Positions 42,475-51,810 of a stretch of 64,000 nucleotides of DNA are shown piece after piece. The translations under genes were made by a program, and so were the position numbers. The notes beneath the pieces were generated by a model, which did not search any database, was not told the origin of the DNA, and saw only the letters and a list, made by a program, of their open reading frames with translations. This DNA comes from Thermoflexus hugenholtzii JAD2 (lineage in GTDB: Bacteria > Chloroflexota > Chloroflexia > Chloroflexales > Roseiflexaceae). Location of the stretch: NCBI GenBank assembly GCA_945881915.1, contig CAMCVW010000007.1, positions 54,322 through 118,321 of the forward strand, read 5' to 3'. Positions within the stretch are counted from its first letter, which is position 1; each line of letters begins with the position of its first letter.

Positions 42475-44167
42475 TGTGGTGGTCCAAATTACGCAGCAGT
42501 GTTATTTTGCGGAGTACCGCACGTGCGGCTTCGTTCGATGAGTGTGCCCGTACCGCCTGTTCGATGAGTCTGAGTTCTGCATCACGGAATACAGGGCGTT
42601 CTTCGTCGTGCGCATGGACTGCATACCCTGCATCGCGCAGGGCGCGAACGACACGCTCTTGTGCATCGGGCGGTACTACATACGTTGTCTCGTTTAGTCG
42701 CTGGCCATCTTTCAGCCCCACCCGTCGGTCATGCAGGATGTCATCAAGGGCAGCGGCACTCTGCGTCCGCACCATACATTGTGTCGAAACAGCAGTGACT
42801 GCGACCGAGCCCGCCCACAACGCCAAATCTTGGCGCACTGCGCGCGATACTACCTTACCCGTCAAGTCAGCCAATAATTCCATCAATTGTTCCAGTGACA
42901 TCCCCGCCGCAACTGCACGTTGGACGACCCGTGGACCGAGTTGCCACGTCATCACATCACGAGCTTCGCCTATCCAATCTAATTGGTATCTCGCCCATAG
43001 GTCTGCATGATTGCGCAACAGCAAAGAATAATCATCTTCAAATATGACAAAATCGCGAACGTTCGAGGCTTCTGCATGAACTAAACCCGAAATCCACGAA
43101 CCGAATTGCGTCCTGCGCAGATACTGCATATCTTGGTCCCACTCCACACACCCCAACCAGCACAGTGGACCACGCAGATTCAATTGTATGACTGCACCGT
43201 CTTCGCTACCCCAGTGGGTAGGCCACCCTGCCGGCTTTATCCAGCGACGTTGTGTGGTCACCGGCCGGACAATGTCTGGCCAGCGCATCCGAATCGTATC
43301 AATACAACGATCGATAGAATGCCATTGTTCTGGCAGATGGGGCAGCAGCGCATATGCGATGCTCCGACGTGCCATGCGCATATCGATCCCTTTGGCTCGT
43401 GGGCTGTCGCTGCTGTGCCATTCGTCCCATGCTGCCACCAGCCATGCGCGCAGTAACTCCTGGCGACGGAGCGTGGGGCTCAGGCGCAACCACTCGTCCA
43501 TGTTTGGACCAACTTCGAGTCCATGCGGTCCGATGACCACCGCGTGTCCTGCCAGACACACTGCCAATAACCATTGCATGACCTCGGGAGCGGCTCCGCG
43601 AGCTGCAGCAGATTGCAATACGCGTTGTGGCAGACGCGATGCGCGTGCCAATGTGACTCCGCCTCCACGAACAATCGATGCGAACCCCAATAACACCTCA
43701 TCCAAATCGAATGCACTGTATGGGATGCTCGCAACGGTCGGGAGTGCGTCAATCAGTGATGGAACCGCCGCTAAGTCTCGCTCAACTTCCGCCAGAACAC
43801 ACCATTCGAGCGGTCCGGACCGACTACGGACGGGCCAGAGCAAACCGACGATGAATGCGTTTTCGAGCGGACTCAATGTTGCGTAGATACTGAGAAAAGA
43901 GCGCGCTGACAGAGCATCGAGATTCGTCCGCAACGGCCCTGCGATGGCTTCGACAAACGTTGCCGGCATACAACCACCTGCGCGACGGATGCGTTGCACC
44001 AGTGCTTGTGTGTGTAGATTCTGACGCTCGAGCGCTTTTTGCCATATCCCGGCACCACCCATGTTTGCCTCGAGCAAATCGCGCTCGACGCCATGGATTC
44101 GCCCAAGCATGTCGCGGTCACCTAACGACAATGATTCCAGTGCTTGCACCCACGTCAGCTCATTCAT
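42467..44167 (-). CDS. Helicase-C_3-like (PF13625 type) protein without a helicase core
   Basis: 566 residues. The C-terminal third resembles the winged/helical domain found beside XPB-like helicases in Actinobacteria: RDFVIFEDDYSLLLRNH, QLGPRVVQRAVAAGMSLEQL and LVSRAVRQDLALWAG-like helices, followed by TQCMVRTQSAAALDDIL. No P-loop or DEAD motifs occur anywhere, so it is not itself a helicase. The N-terminal two thirds are helical and unrecognised. It lies between a HAD phosphatase (4-nt overlap) and recO (8-nt overlap), so a repair-linked role is possible but is only inference from context. It starts at ATG 44167. Confidence 0.65.
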   Translation of the reverse strand: MNELTWVQALESLSLGDRDMLGRIHGVERDLLEANMGGAGIWQKALERQNLHTQALVQRIRRAGGCMPATFVEAIAGPLRTNLDALSARSFLSIYATLSPLENAFIVGLLWPVRSRSGPLEWCVLAEVERDLAAVPSLIDALPTVASIPYSAFDLDEVLLGFASIVRGGGVTLARASRLPQRVLQSAAARGAAPEVMQWLLAVCLAGHAVVIGPHGLEVGPNMDEWLRLSPTLRRQELLRAWLVAAWDEWHSSDSPRAKGIDMRMARRSIAYALLPHLPEQWHSIDRCIDTIRMRWPDIVRPVTTQRRWIKPAGWPTHWGSEDGAVIQLNLRGPLCWLGCVEWDQDMQYLRRTQFGSWISGLVHAEASNVRDFVIFEDDYSLLLRNHADLWARYQLDWIGEARDVMTWQLGPRVVQRAVAAGMSLEQLMELLADLTGKVVSRAVRQDLALWAGSVAVTAVSTQCMVRTQSAAALDDILHDRRVGLKDGQRLNETTYVVPPDAQERVVRALRDAGYAVHAHDEERPVFRDAELRLIEQAVRAHSSNEAARAVLRKITLLRNLDHHNG

Positions 44168-44817
44168 GGTAGCTGCAATACTCCCGGTATTGCCGTCACA
44201 TGATCGACAACGCCCCACGCAGGGGCGAGATCATCTGGGTATACCATATGCGAGTGCCGAATCCATATTGCGCGCATCCCCACTCCATGAGCCCCCCGAA
44301 TATCGGCGTCGGGATTATCACCGACCATCACTGCGGCGCTCACGTCAACAGTGAGTCGCTCAAGCATGGCAGCAAAGATACGACCATCAGGTTTATCGCA
44401 GCCGTATTCTCCCGAAACCAGCATGTGTGGGAACCACTGCGACAGGTGTAATTGTTCTATCTTGGCCCGTTGTGTCCAACTCGGACCATTGGTGATGAGT
44501 CCCAATGTATAGCTTCCCGCTAGGGTAGAGAGCAGTTCTGCAACTCCTTCATCGAGATGCAGATCAGTAAACCAGGTTGCTCTGCTTTCTTCGACGAGCC
44601 GAGAACGCTGCGTTGCATCAGCGACACCAGCACGCACCAAGAACTGTTCCATATCGGCGAAAAATATCCGCTCGCGCACTGCTCGTGTAATCACTGCGTC
44701 TGCTTCGAGCACTGCGATGCCCGTAAGCCACGATGCCCACGCACGACGCAGGTGCTGTGCACGATGCCGACTGAGGTCATATAACGTATCATCGAGATCG
44801 AAAATTATTGCCTGCAT
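44164..44817 (-). CDS. HAD-superfamily hydrolase
   Basis: 217 residues. Motif I is IIFDLDDTLYD (nucleophile D7, acid/base D9), motif II LGLITNGPS, motif III lysine in GCDKPDGRIFAAML and motif IV VMVGDNPDADIRGAHGVGM. This resembles YjjG/pyrimidine-5'-nucleotidase-like or phosphoglycolate phosphatases; the substrate is unknown. AGAGG lies upstream of ATG 44817. It is the first gene of a HAD-helicase_C_3-recO unit. Confidence 0.88.
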   Translation of the reverse strand: MQAIIFDLDDTLYDLSRHRAQHLRRAWASWLTGIAVLEADAVITRAVRERIFFADMEQFLVRAGVADATQRSRLVEESRATWFTDLHLDEGVAELLSTLAGSYTLGLITNGPSWTQRAKIEQLHLSQWFPHMLVSGEYGCDKPDGRIFAAMLERLTVDVSAAVMVGDNPDADIRGAHGVGMRAIWIRHSHMVYPDDLAPAWGVVDHVTAIPGVLQLP

Positions 44818-44828
44818 GAAACCTCTTT

Positions 44829-44857
44829 GTGACAATGTGCCACCATGCTCGTATAAT
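44829..44857 (+). promoter_or_regulatory. Promoter of the inositol-monophosphatase-like gene
   Basis: GTGACA, 17 nt, a perfect TATAAT; initiation near 44864 leaves a leader of about 26 nt to the ATG at 44890. Confidence 0.75.
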
Positions 44858-44889
44858 ACCATGCAGTTATTTATTGATTGGATTCATCA

Positions 44890-45669
44890 ATGCAACCGCT
44901 TGCGCTACCTCAACTTATTTCACTGGTCACCGAATGTGGTGACTATGCTCGTAACCAGCGCGACGACCTGCAGATAACCCGCAAAAGCGATGGCTCAATT
45001 GTGACTCAAGTCGACCAAAACGTCGAACAACGGATAGTTTCGTATCTTCGCACTACGTATCCCGACTATGCAATCCTCGGCGAAGAAGGCACCAATCACG
45101 CCTTTTCAACGGAATCCCCACCCGAATACACCTGGGTAATCGATCCCATCGACGGCACATCCGCCTACGCCGGCAGACTCACCGGTTGGTGTGTCGGCAT
45201 CGGATTACTTGCGCGCGGAGTACCAATCGCAGGAGTCGTCTACTCCCCAATGAACGATGAATGTTATGTGGCGACCCCTGAGGGGCATGCATACCGCAAC
45301 AATACACTGCTCACTACGGTGAGCACATCCACCAAATTGTTGGACGACTGGATGTCTGTACCGTCCGATACGCATCGCAAGTACGACATGAACTACCCAG
45401 GCCGGATGCGCACTACAGGCGCTACCATTTTGTCACTCTGCTATACGGCTGCCAATATGGCCTCAGCTGCTCTGGTTGGAAGCTGTAAGGCGTGGGACAT
45501 TGCCCCGGCGCTCGCACTCCTCCGCTATACCGGCTGCGAATTATGGGATCTCAACGGCGGAGTAATCGACATTTCGACCTTGCTCACTCCTGCTGCGGTC
45601 AGTCCCACCATGCTCTGCGCCCCGCGCGACGAATACGACCGCTATCGCCAATACATCACCGTGCGCTAA
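44890..45669 (+). CDS. Inositol monophosphatase family protein
   Basis: 259 residues. Metal- and phosphate-binding motifs: GEEGTN (E65/E66), WVIDPIDGTSAYAGRLTGW (D85, D88) and CKAWDIAPALALL (WD near residue 200). The family hydrolyses inositol phosphates, fructose-1,6-bisphosphate, histidinol phosphate or PAP; which one cannot be said. ATG 44890 is preferred, but an in-frame TTG at 44878 is possible and neither has a strong ribosome site. It is a single gene with its own promoter. Confidence 0.85.
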   Translation: MQPLALPQLISLVTECGDYARNQRDDLQITRKSDGSIVTQVDQNVEQRIVSYLRTTYPDYAILGEEGTNHAFSTESPPEYTWVIDPIDGTSAYAGRLTGWCVGIGLLARGVPIAGVVYSPMNDECYVATPEGHAYRNNTLLTTVSTSTKLLDDWMSVPSDTHRKYDMNYPGRMRTTGATILSLCYTAANMASAALVGSCKAWDIAPALALLRYTGCELWDLNGGVIDISTLLTPAAVSPTMLCAPRDEYDRYRQYITVR

Positions 45670-45862
45670 TCGTCAACCATTGTTCCTCCGATTTGTGCGC
45701 TATTCACAAAATCAAACCCAAATTACGCCTTCTGCTCTCAGCCGAGGAGTTTGTCTCTGTTGTATACACCACTTGTTCCTTCTATGTTGTTGACTATGAT
45801 ACGTAGCACGATATAAACGTAGGTCCATGTTTGGTACATCGCGATACTCCTGATGCACCGAA

Positions 45863-45904
45863 TACCTAAGTTCTTGTACCAGCTACCTGCTACCTACTAC
45901 CTAA
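45863..45904. repeat. 7-nt periodic repeat (TACCNNN)
   Basis: TACC occurs at 45863, 45877, 45884, 45891 and 45898, always in the same 7-nt phase. The last four units are contiguous: TACCAGC, TACCTGC, TACCTAC, TACCTAA. Confidence 0.75.
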
Positions 45905-45905
45905 A

Positions 45906-45939
45906 AAAAGCCCCCACTCTTGCGAGTGAAGGGGCTTTT
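45906..45939 (-). terminator. Terminator of the S10-spc-alpha cluster
   Basis: The stem AAAAGCCCC plus CACTC pairs with GAGTG and GGGGCTTTT (2-nt bulge). On the minus strand it is followed by more than four T, 16 nt after the rpsI stop. Confidence 0.85.
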
Positions 45940-45954
45940 GAACCACGGCGCGAA

Positions 45955-46353
45955 TTAACGCTTCGTGTATTGTGGGCGCTTGCGGGCACGCTTGAGACCT
46001 GGTTTTTTACGCTCTTTCTCACGTGGGTCACGGGTCAAAAGACCAGCAGCCTTCAGTGCAGGGCGCAATGCAACATCAAGGTCTAGCAATGCACGGGCGA
46101 TGCCGTGACGGATAGCACTGGCCTGGCCAGAAATACCACCGCCGAACACCTTGGCCATCACATTGAAGGATCCGACATTGCCCGTTGCCACGAATGGACG
46201 TGCAATCTCGGTGGCAAACAATTCACGGTGACCGAAGTAATCCTTCGGTGCTTTCCCGTTAACAACGATCTCACCATTGCCACGGTACAAACGCACGCGG
46301 GCTACTGCCGTTTTGCGTCGTCCCGTACCTTGGTAGTAATTCTTCTCAGCCAT
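45955..46353 (-). CDS. rpsI: 30S ribosomal protein S9
   Basis: 132 residues. GTGRRKTAVARVRLYRGNGE near the start and the basic tail KKPGLKRARKRPQYTKR, whose end reaches the decoding site, are diagnostic. It follows rplM by 21 nt as usual and is the last gene of the cluster before the terminator. Confidence 0.97.
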   Translation of the reverse strand: MAEKNYYQGTGRRKTAVARVRLYRGNGEIVVNGKAPKDYFGHRELFATEIARPFVATGNVGSFNVMAKVFGGGISGQASAIRHGIARALLDLDVALRPALKAAGLLTRDPREKERKKPGLKRARKRPQYTKR

Positions 46354-46374
46354 GTTAACCCTCTCGTCGTAGTA

Positions 46375-46815
46375 CTAACCGCGAACCTTCGGCTCGAATA
46401 CCTTGGGCATCTGTGCAGCATGTGGGTGCGTCGTACCTGCGTACAAGCGCAACTTGACAATTTGCTGTCGGCCCAAGCGAGTCTTGGGCAACATACCTTT
46501 GACCGCAAAGCGAAGGACGCGATCAGGATGGGTCGCCATCATGCGGCGATACGTCACCTGTTTGAAACCACCAGGGTAGTTCGAGTGACGGTAGTACATC
46601 TTCTGATCTTGCTTCTTACCAATCAAGCCGAGCTTCTCGACATTGATGACGACGACAAAATCCCCACCATCGATATTAGGACTAAAGGTCGGCTTGTGCT
46701 TCCCGCGCAACAACGTTGCAATCTGGGTGGCCAAACGACCTACTGTTTGACCGTCTGCATCGATGACATACCACTCACGTGATACTTCTGATGCTTTCTG
46801 CGAATAGGTTTTCAT
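46375..46815 (-). CDS. rplM: 50S ribosomal protein L13
   Basis: 146 residues. It starts MKTYSQKASEVSREWYVIDA and has DFVVVINVEKLGL, YRHSNYPGG and VKGMLPKTRLGRQQ, all typical of L13, an early 50S assembly protein. It sits between truA and rpsI. Confidence 0.97.
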   Translation of the reverse strand: MKTYSQKASEVSREWYVIDADGQTVGRLATQIATLLRGKHKPTFSPNIDGGDFVVVINVEKLGLIGKKQDQKMYYRHSNYPGGFKQVTYRRMMATHPDRVLRFAVKGMLPKTRLGRQQIVKLRLYAGTTHPHAAQMPKVFEPKVRG

Positions 46816-46839
46816 TCCCGTTATTCCTTACCTACAGCG

Positions 46840-47622
46840 TTATTCCAAAGGTCGGAGCGCCGACCGAGGATACGTGACCGTTACGAGTGTGAGGCCGTGA
46901 GCCGGGGCTAGATTGCCGGCCTTCTGGCGATTCTTGCCGACCAGAATTGCTTGGAGTCCTGCTGTAGTCAAACTACCGACACCGACGAGGAGTAGAGTGC
47001 CGACTACAATGCGCACCATATTGCGCAAGAAACCACTTGCCGAGATTCGTACGACCGCCACTGCGTGACTACCGTACATCCTCCGCTGGCATGCCACCGA
47101 AACACAACTCCGCACCGTCGGTCCTACCGGTACACCAAGGGTAAATGCCGCAAAGTCATGAGTACCCACCAAAACTTGGCTTGCCTCATGCATTGCATCC
47201 ACATCCAGTGTCCGCGACACAGCCAATGCAGTACGCCGCAAAAACGGCGAAGCTACCGGTGCATCATCAAGTACGTATTCGTACGTCCGATGCTCTGCCC
47301 AAAACCGCGCATGGAAGTCACGGGGAGGCTCCCATATCTGCGGAATGGACACATCAGGGGGTAACAGCGCATTCATGGCTCGCTGCACCGTGTCGAGTGA
47401 CCGTGTGCTTGTCGTGGTGACATTGCCTACTTGCCCACTCGCGTGAACTCCGGCATCCGTCCGACCTGCGAGGGTGACCCGTGCATGCTCTGCATGCAAT
47501 CGCCACCACGCCAGTTCGAGTTCCCCCTGGACTGTCCGCATACTAGGCTGCAATTGCGACCCAGCAAAATCGGTACCATCATATGCAATCTGGAACGCTA
47601 TACAGCGATCCTGTTCGCCCAA
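46840..47622 (-). CDS. truA: tRNA pseudouridine(38-40) synthase TruA
   Basis: 260 residues. The family motif with catalytic Asp is AGRTDAGVHASGQVGN; IAFQIAYDGTDFAGSQLQP at the N-terminus and ISASGFLRNMVRIVVGTLL near the end also match. It isomerises uridines in the anticodon arm of tRNAs. The start is uncertain: TTG 47622 lies directly after the rplQ stop and gives the expected N-terminus, while ATG 47658 would overlap rplQ by 35 nt and add 12 residues. Position after rplQ is typical. Confidence 0.88.
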   Translation of the reverse strand: MGEQDRCIAFQIAYDGTDFAGSQLQPSMRTVQGELELAWWRLHAEHARVTLAGRTDAGVHASGQVGNVTTTSTRSLDTVQRAMNALLPPDVSIPQIWEPPRDFHARFWAEHRTYEYVLDDAPVASPFLRRTALAVSRTLDVDAMHEASQVLVGTHDFAAFTLGVPVGPTVRSCVSVACQRRMYGSHAVAVVRISASGFLRNMVRIVVGTLLLVGVGSLTTAGLQAILVGKNRQKAGNLAPAHGLTLVTVTYPRSALRPLE

Positions 47623-47623
47623 T

Positions 47624-47974
47624 TTACAGCAGTTCGATGATTGCCATTTCGGCACCATCGCCCAACCGTGGTCCGAGCTTCGTGATACGCGTGTACCCGC
47701 TGCTGCGATCCTTGAACTGCTCTGGTGCAAATGCGAACAATGCGCGCATTGCATCTTTGCTTGCCAAACGTGACAATGCCATACGGCGATTGTGTGGGTT
47801 GTCAATACGACCCAAAGTAATCAAGCTCTCGATGTATGGCTGGATTGCTTTGCACTTGGTAATGGTCGTCCGAATCTTGCGGTGCTCGATGAGTGAAATC
47901 ATCAGACCGCGGTAGAGTGCTTCGCGCTGCTCTTTGTCACGACCTAGCTTGTAGCCTTCACGACGATGTCGCAT
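47624..47974 (-). CDS. rplQ: 50S ribosomal protein L17
   Basis: 116 residues. It starts MRHRREGYKLGRDKEQREAL and has YRGLMISLIEHRKIRTTITK, the L17 hallmark near the exit tunnel. It follows rpoA in the alpha operon order and ends 1 nt before the likely truA start. Confidence 0.97.
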   Translation of the reverse strand: MRHRREGYKLGRDKEQREALYRGLMISLIEHRKIRTTITKCKAIQPYIESLITLGRIDNPHNRRMALSRLASKDAMRALFAFAPEQFKDRSSGYTRITKLGPRLGDGAEMAIIELL

Positions 47975-48064
47975 GGTAGCCCCTCATACTTCGCAGATCA
48001 CTATAACTAGTGTTCCGTTTGCCACTCCGCCCCGCACTTCCACGAGACGGGCTTGCCTAACACT

Positions 48065-49072
48065 CTATTCCGTCTCGATGTCCGAAGTGCTCTCTTCAGC
48101 AGCACTGCTCCACTTACCGCCCGGATCGTAATTGTACTTGAGGCACTTCTCACGAACCTTATCCTTGATTTCGTCCAGTGACTTTTCACCAAGGTTACGG
48201 ACAGCCTTGAGCTGCTTCTCGTCCATCTGCAGAATCTGTCCGATACTCGTGATATCTGCACGGCGCAAACAGTTATGCGTGCGCGTGGTCAATTCAAGTG
48301 CGTCGACAGACATTTCCATGATAGTGCTCGGTATCGCATTGCTGTCGACGATGGTCACGAGTGTTTGACCATCATCGTAGTCTTCGATGTCTTTGCGACT
48401 AAACTCGGAAATAATCTTGTTGTATTGTACCAAGACCTGTGCAGAGTGAATGAGTGCATCACCCGGCTTTATGGTGCCGTCTGTGAATATTTCGATAATC
48501 AACCGGTCATAGTTCGTCGCCTGGCCAACACGGGTGTTTTCGACCACGTAATTGACCTTGGGAACAGGCGTGAAGATTGCATCGATCGGAATTTCACCGA
48601 TGGCTGCAATTTCGCCCATTTCGGCTGGAACATACCCACGACCCTTATCGACAGTAAACTCGATTTCGATGCGGCTTTCGTTGCCATCCAACGTACAGAT
48701 GTAGTGGTCAGGGTTAACCAACTCTACATTACTCGGTACATCGATGTGACGAGCCAACACCGGACCAGGGCCTTGCCGCATCAGAGTAATACGTACCTTA
48801 CGTGGTGAGTGCGACCGCAACCGAATCCCCTTGATATTCAAGACGATTTCGGTGACGTCTTCACGCACACCTGGGATGGTCGAAAACTCGTGGTACACGC
48901 CGTCGATCTTGATTTTGGTAATCGCAGATCCCGGAATGGACGACAAAAGCACGCGACGCAACGCATTACCGAGGGTATGGCCATACCCGGGTTCGAGAGG
49001 TTCTATCTTGAAGCGGCCGTAATTTTCCTCTGCCGCAACCAATTCTATACTCGGCTTGGCGATGTCTAACAC
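48065..49072 (-). CDS. rpoA: RNA polymerase alpha subunit
   Basis: 335 residues. The N-terminal assembly domain (GRFKIEPLEPGYGHTLGNAL, RRVLLSSIPGSAITKIKIDG) is joined by a linker to the C-terminal DNA-binding domain (ELTTRTHNCLRRADITSIGQ, VRNLGEKSLDEIK), which contacts UP elements and activators. I choose GTG 49072 because AAGGAGG lies 6 nt upstream and the product then begins MLDIAKPSIELVA, as expected; an in-frame GTG at 49096 would cover that ribosome site. The tail after the CTD is acidic (EESTSDIETE). Confidence 0.96.
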   Translation of the reverse strand: MLDIAKPSIELVAAEENYGRFKIEPLEPGYGHTLGNALRRVLLSSIPGSAITKIKIDGVYHEFSTIPGVREDVTEIVLNIKGIRLRSHSPRKVRITLMRQGPGPVLARHIDVPSNVELVNPDHYICTLDGNESRIEIEFTVDKGRGYVPAEMGEIAAIGEIPIDAIFTPVPKVNYVVENTRVGQATNYDRLIIEIFTDGTIKPGDALIHSAQVLVQYNKIISEFSRKDIEDYDDGQTLVTIVDSNAIPSTIMEMSVDALELTTRTHNCLRRADITSIGQILQMDEKQLKAVRNLGEKSLDEIKDKVREKCLKYNYDPGGKWSSAAEESTSDIETE

Positions 49073-49123
49073 CGGCTGCCTCCTTCCAATCGTCACTGCC
49101 CAACACCGGCCACGAGTCCAGGA

Positions 49124-49741
49124 CTAGCGGCTGTAGAACTCAACGATCAACTGTTCGTTGATGCCTTGCTCAGCGTCTTCACGGCGTGGCAGAGCCACAA
49201 TTTCGGCACTCAAATCGGCATGCACAGCGCGGATCCATTCAGGGGAGCGGTGCAAGAGTTCTTTGGCATCGAGAATGGTCTTGAAGTACGTGCGCTTGCG
49301 GCTTTCGACGCGAACGGAAATCTTCTCACCGACGCGAACGGTAAACGAAGGGATGTTGGTCTTAATACCGTTGACGGTGATGTGACCGTGAGCAACCAGC
49401 TGACGTGCCTGTTGGCGCGTCGCACCCAAACCCATGCGGTACACAACATTGTCGAGTCGGCGTTCGAGCAACATGAACAACGCAGCACCGGTTTCGCCGG
49501 GGACACGCTGAGCACGCGCGTAGAGGTTTCGGAATTGCTTTTCGAGCACGCCATACATGTAGCGAGCCTTCTGCTTTTCCTGCAACTGCATACCGTAGTC
49601 AGACATCTGACGGCGGCGTGCCGATGGGCCATGTTGGCCAGGAGGGAACGGGCGCTTGTTGAGCACCTTCTGTGCTTTTTCAGTCAAAGCAATATTCAGC
49701 CGGCGGCTGATTTTAGCAATTGGTCCACGGTAGCGTGCCAT
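49124..49741 (-). CDS. rpsD: 30S ribosomal protein S4
   Basis: 205 residues. It starts [20 protein letters not shown] and has RPFPPGQHG and the S4 RNA-binding domain ([32 protein letters not shown]). S4 nucleates 30S assembly. There is no zinc cysteine set at the N-terminus, so this is the C-minus form. It lies in the alpha operon between rpsK and rpoA. Confidence 0.97.
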   Translation of the reverse strand: MARYRGPIAKISRRLNIALTEKAQKVLNKRPFPPGQHGPSARRRQMSDYGMQLQEKQKARYMYGVLEKQFRNLYARAQRVPGETGAALFMLLERRLDNVVYRMGLGATRQQARQLVAHGHITVNGIKTNIPSFTVRVGEKISVRVESRKRTYFKTILDAKELLHRSPEWIRAVHADLSAEIVALPRREDAEQGINEQLIVEFYSR

Positions 49742-49759
49742 TTACTGCGTCTCCTACGA

Positions 49760-50173
49760 TTAAACGCGCCGTCGCTTTGGCGGTCGGCAGCCGTTATGCG
49801 GAATTGGGGTGACATCGGTGATTGCGCTGACCTGCAACCCAGCGGATTGCAAGGAACGCACGGCTGATTCACGGCCAGCACCAGGACCCTTGACAAAAAC
49901 TTCGATGGTGCGCATACCGTTTTCGATTGCCTTGCGGCCAGCAATTTCGGCGGCGATTTGCGCTGCGTATGGCGTGCTCTTGCGTGAGCCCTTGAAGCCA
50001 TTGTGACCGGCACTCGACCAGCACACCACGTTGCCCATCGGATCAGTAATCGTCACAATCGTATTGTTGAATGTGCTCTGCACATGGGCTTGCCCACGTG
50101 GAACATTCTTCCGCTCACGACGCTTACCGCGCTGTCGTTTGGGAGCAGCTGAATTCTTCGTTGCCTTCGCCAT
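49760..50173 (-). CDS. rpsK: 30S ribosomal protein S11
   Basis: 137 residues. [38 protein letters not shown] and the C-terminal [18 protein letters not shown] are the S11 pattern of the platform. GGAGG lies upstream of ATG 50173; an in-frame start 15 nt earlier would lie on the ribosome site. Confidence 0.97.
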   Translation of the reverse strand: MAKATKNSAAPKRQRGKRRERKNVPRGQAHVQSTFNNTIVTITDPMGNVVCWSSAGHNGFKGSRKSTPYAAQIAAEIAGRKAIENGMRTIEVFVKGPGAGRESAVRSLQSAGLQVSAITDVTPIPHNGCRPPKRRRV

Positions 50174-50232
50174 GATTCCTCCACACATTGTTACTCAGGA
50201 GCGTCTCACGACGCAATCAAGTATTGCAATGA

Positions 50233-50613
50233 TTACTTTTTGACCTTCTTCTTGATTCCGATTGAAGCGCCCTTACGGCCACGGCGGGTGCGGGCGTTGG
50301 TGCGCGTACGCTGACCACGAACCGGCAAGCCCTTACGATGCCGCAAACCGCGATAGCACGCAATATCCATCAATCGCTTGATGTTCATCTGGATTTCACG
50401 TCGAAGATCGCCTTCGACGCGGAATTCGCGTTCGACGATTTCACGGATGCGGATTTGCTCTTCTTCGGTCAGGTCACGGACGCGAGTGGCCGGGTTGACG
50501 TTTGCCCGTGCCAAAATTTCGGAACCATTGGTACGACCAATCCCAAAGACGTACGTAATCGCGATGTCGATACGCTTGTTTCGTGGGATGTCTATCCCAG
50601 CAATACGAGCCAT
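50233..50613 (-). CDS. rpsM: 30S ribosomal protein S13
   Basis: 126 residues. [34 protein letters not shown] and [20 protein letters not shown] are diagnostic; the basic tail contacts the P-site tRNA. AAGAGG precedes ATG 50613; a longer in-frame start at 50655 adds 14 residues not seen in S13. Confidence 0.97.
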   Translation of the reverse strand: MARIAGIDIPRNKRIDIAITYVFGIGRTNGSEILARANVNPATRVRDLTEEEQIRIREIVEREFRVEGDLRREIQMNIKRLMDIACYRGLRHRKGLPVRGQRTRTNARTRRGRKGASIGIKKKVKK

Positions 50614-50679
50614 GCTTGCCTCTTTACGATCTGTGTCGTCATACCTGCCGTACAACGACGTTCCACTTTTCCTGGTGTA

Positions 50680-50796
50680 TTAACCCTGACGCTGCTTGTG
50701 CTTGGGTGTGCGCTTGCAAATCACCCGGATGATGCCCTTGCGTTTGATGACGCGACAGTATTCGCAGCGTGGTTTGACCGAAGCCTGAACCTTCAC
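50680..50796 (-). CDS. rpmJ: 50S ribosomal protein L36
   Basis: 38 residues, [20 protein letters not shown] and so on, starting at GTG 50796 after AGGGGG. The zinc set CEYC ... C ... H is intact (CEYCRV and [11 protein letters not shown]). It lies between infA and rpsM, its classical place. Confidence 0.96.
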   Translation of the reverse strand: MKVQASVKPRCEYCRVIKRKGIIRVICKRTPKHKQRQG

Positions 50797-50812
50797 AGTA
50801 GCCCCCTAACGG

Positions 50813-51034
50813 TTACTTGTACCGATATGTGATACGACCACGAGTCAAGTCGTACGGTGAGAGTTCAACCAAAACGCGATCGCCCTTCAAAATCCGAATG
50901 TAATTCATCCGCATGCGCCCCGAGATATGGGCGAGAACCTCAGGACCATTCTCGAGTTGTACTTGGAACATTGCATTCGGTAACGGTTCAAGAACCGTTC
51001 CTTCCATTTCGATCACGTCTTTTTTCTTGGTCAT
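50813..51034 (-). CDS. infA: Translation initiation factor IF-1
   Basis: 73 residues of one OB fold: [62 protein letters not shown]-1 blocks the ribosomal A site during initiation. It overlaps map by 4 nt and precedes rpmJ. Confidence 0.97.
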   Translation of the reverse strand: MTKKKDVIEMEGTVLEPLPNAMFQVQLENGPEVLAHISGRMRMNYIRILKGDRVLVELSPYDLTRGRITYRYK

Positions 51035-51810
51035 AGTTCCTCTTCACTCGTCTCCTGACTCGTCAGGATTTCCGTCTCTCCGTCGGTCACTGCCACCGTG
51101 TGTTCATAGTGTGCCGCGTAACGACCATCGGCCGTCACCACCGTCCACCCGTCGCGCAGGACCGTTGTACTCGGCGCACCACACACAATCATTGGCTCAA
51201 TCGCAAATGTCATGCCTGGTTGCAGAATCAGCCCTCGTCCTGCTGGTCCATAGTTGAGGATCTGTGGATCCTCATGGAGCGCCTGCCCAATACCATGGCT
51301 AATGTAGTTGCGGATTACGCCATATCCACGCGCTTCCGCGTAACTCTGGATAGCCCACGAGATGTCCGACAATCGCGCCCCTGTTCGCACGACTGACAGT
51401 GCATGATACAACGTCTCTTCCGTTACCCTCAGCAGTCCTGCAGCTTCGTCACTCACCGCTCCCACTGCATAGCTCCATGCAGAATCTGCATGATACCCGT
51501 CGTACTGCACCCCTATATCGATGCTCACAATGTCACCACTTCGCAAGACATGCTTGCTCGGTATGCCATGCACCAGTTCTTCGTTGACCGAGATACACGT
51601 CGCCGCCGGAAAAGGTGGCGGACCGCCATACCCCAGAAACGATGGTTGACCACCGAGGCGGATAATCAACTTATGGACACGTGCGTCCAGCTCACGCGTG
51701 GTGATGCCTGGCTCGACACACGTACGTAACAATCGATGACACGCTCCGACAATCCCGCCCGCTTTTCGCATCGCTGCGAGTTCACGTTGATTTTTACGCG
51801 TGACTGCCAT
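51031..51810 (-). CDS. map: Methionine aminopeptidase type I
   Basis: 259 residues. Metal-binding residues lie in [18 protein letters not shown] (two Asp), [12 protein letters not shown] (His), FAIEPMIV (Glu) and [10 protein letters not shown] (Glu). It removes the initiator methionine. ATG 51810 with GGAG upstream overlaps the end of adk by 17 nt; in-frame upstream codons would extend into adk. The order adk-map-infA is classical. Confidence 0.95.
   Translation of the reverse strand: MAVTRKNQRELAAMRKAGGIVGACHRLLRTCVEPGITTRELDARVHKLIIRLGGQPSFLGYGGPPPFPAATCISVNEELVHGIPSKHVLRSGDIVSIDIGVQYDGYHADSAWSYAVGAVSDEAAGLLRVTEETLYHALSVVRTGARLSDISWAIQSYAEARGYGVIRNYISHGIGQALHEDPQILNYGPAGRGLILQPGMTFAIEPMIVCGAPSTTVLRDGWTVVTADGRYAAHYEHTVAVTDGETEILTSQETSEEEL

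Larger units (their letters stand above)
45670..45954. other. Non-coding region between the inositol-phosphatase gene and the end of the ribosomal cluster
   Basis: 285 nt, AT-rich at the left. It contains a short heptamer repeat and the ribosomal-cluster terminator, both listed separately. I see no gene in it. Confidence 0.6.

Noticed and set aside
50680..50796. Gap between infA and rpsM without a gene
   Set aside because: A 38-codon GTG-started frame with the L36 zinc pattern fills it, so it is rpmJ.
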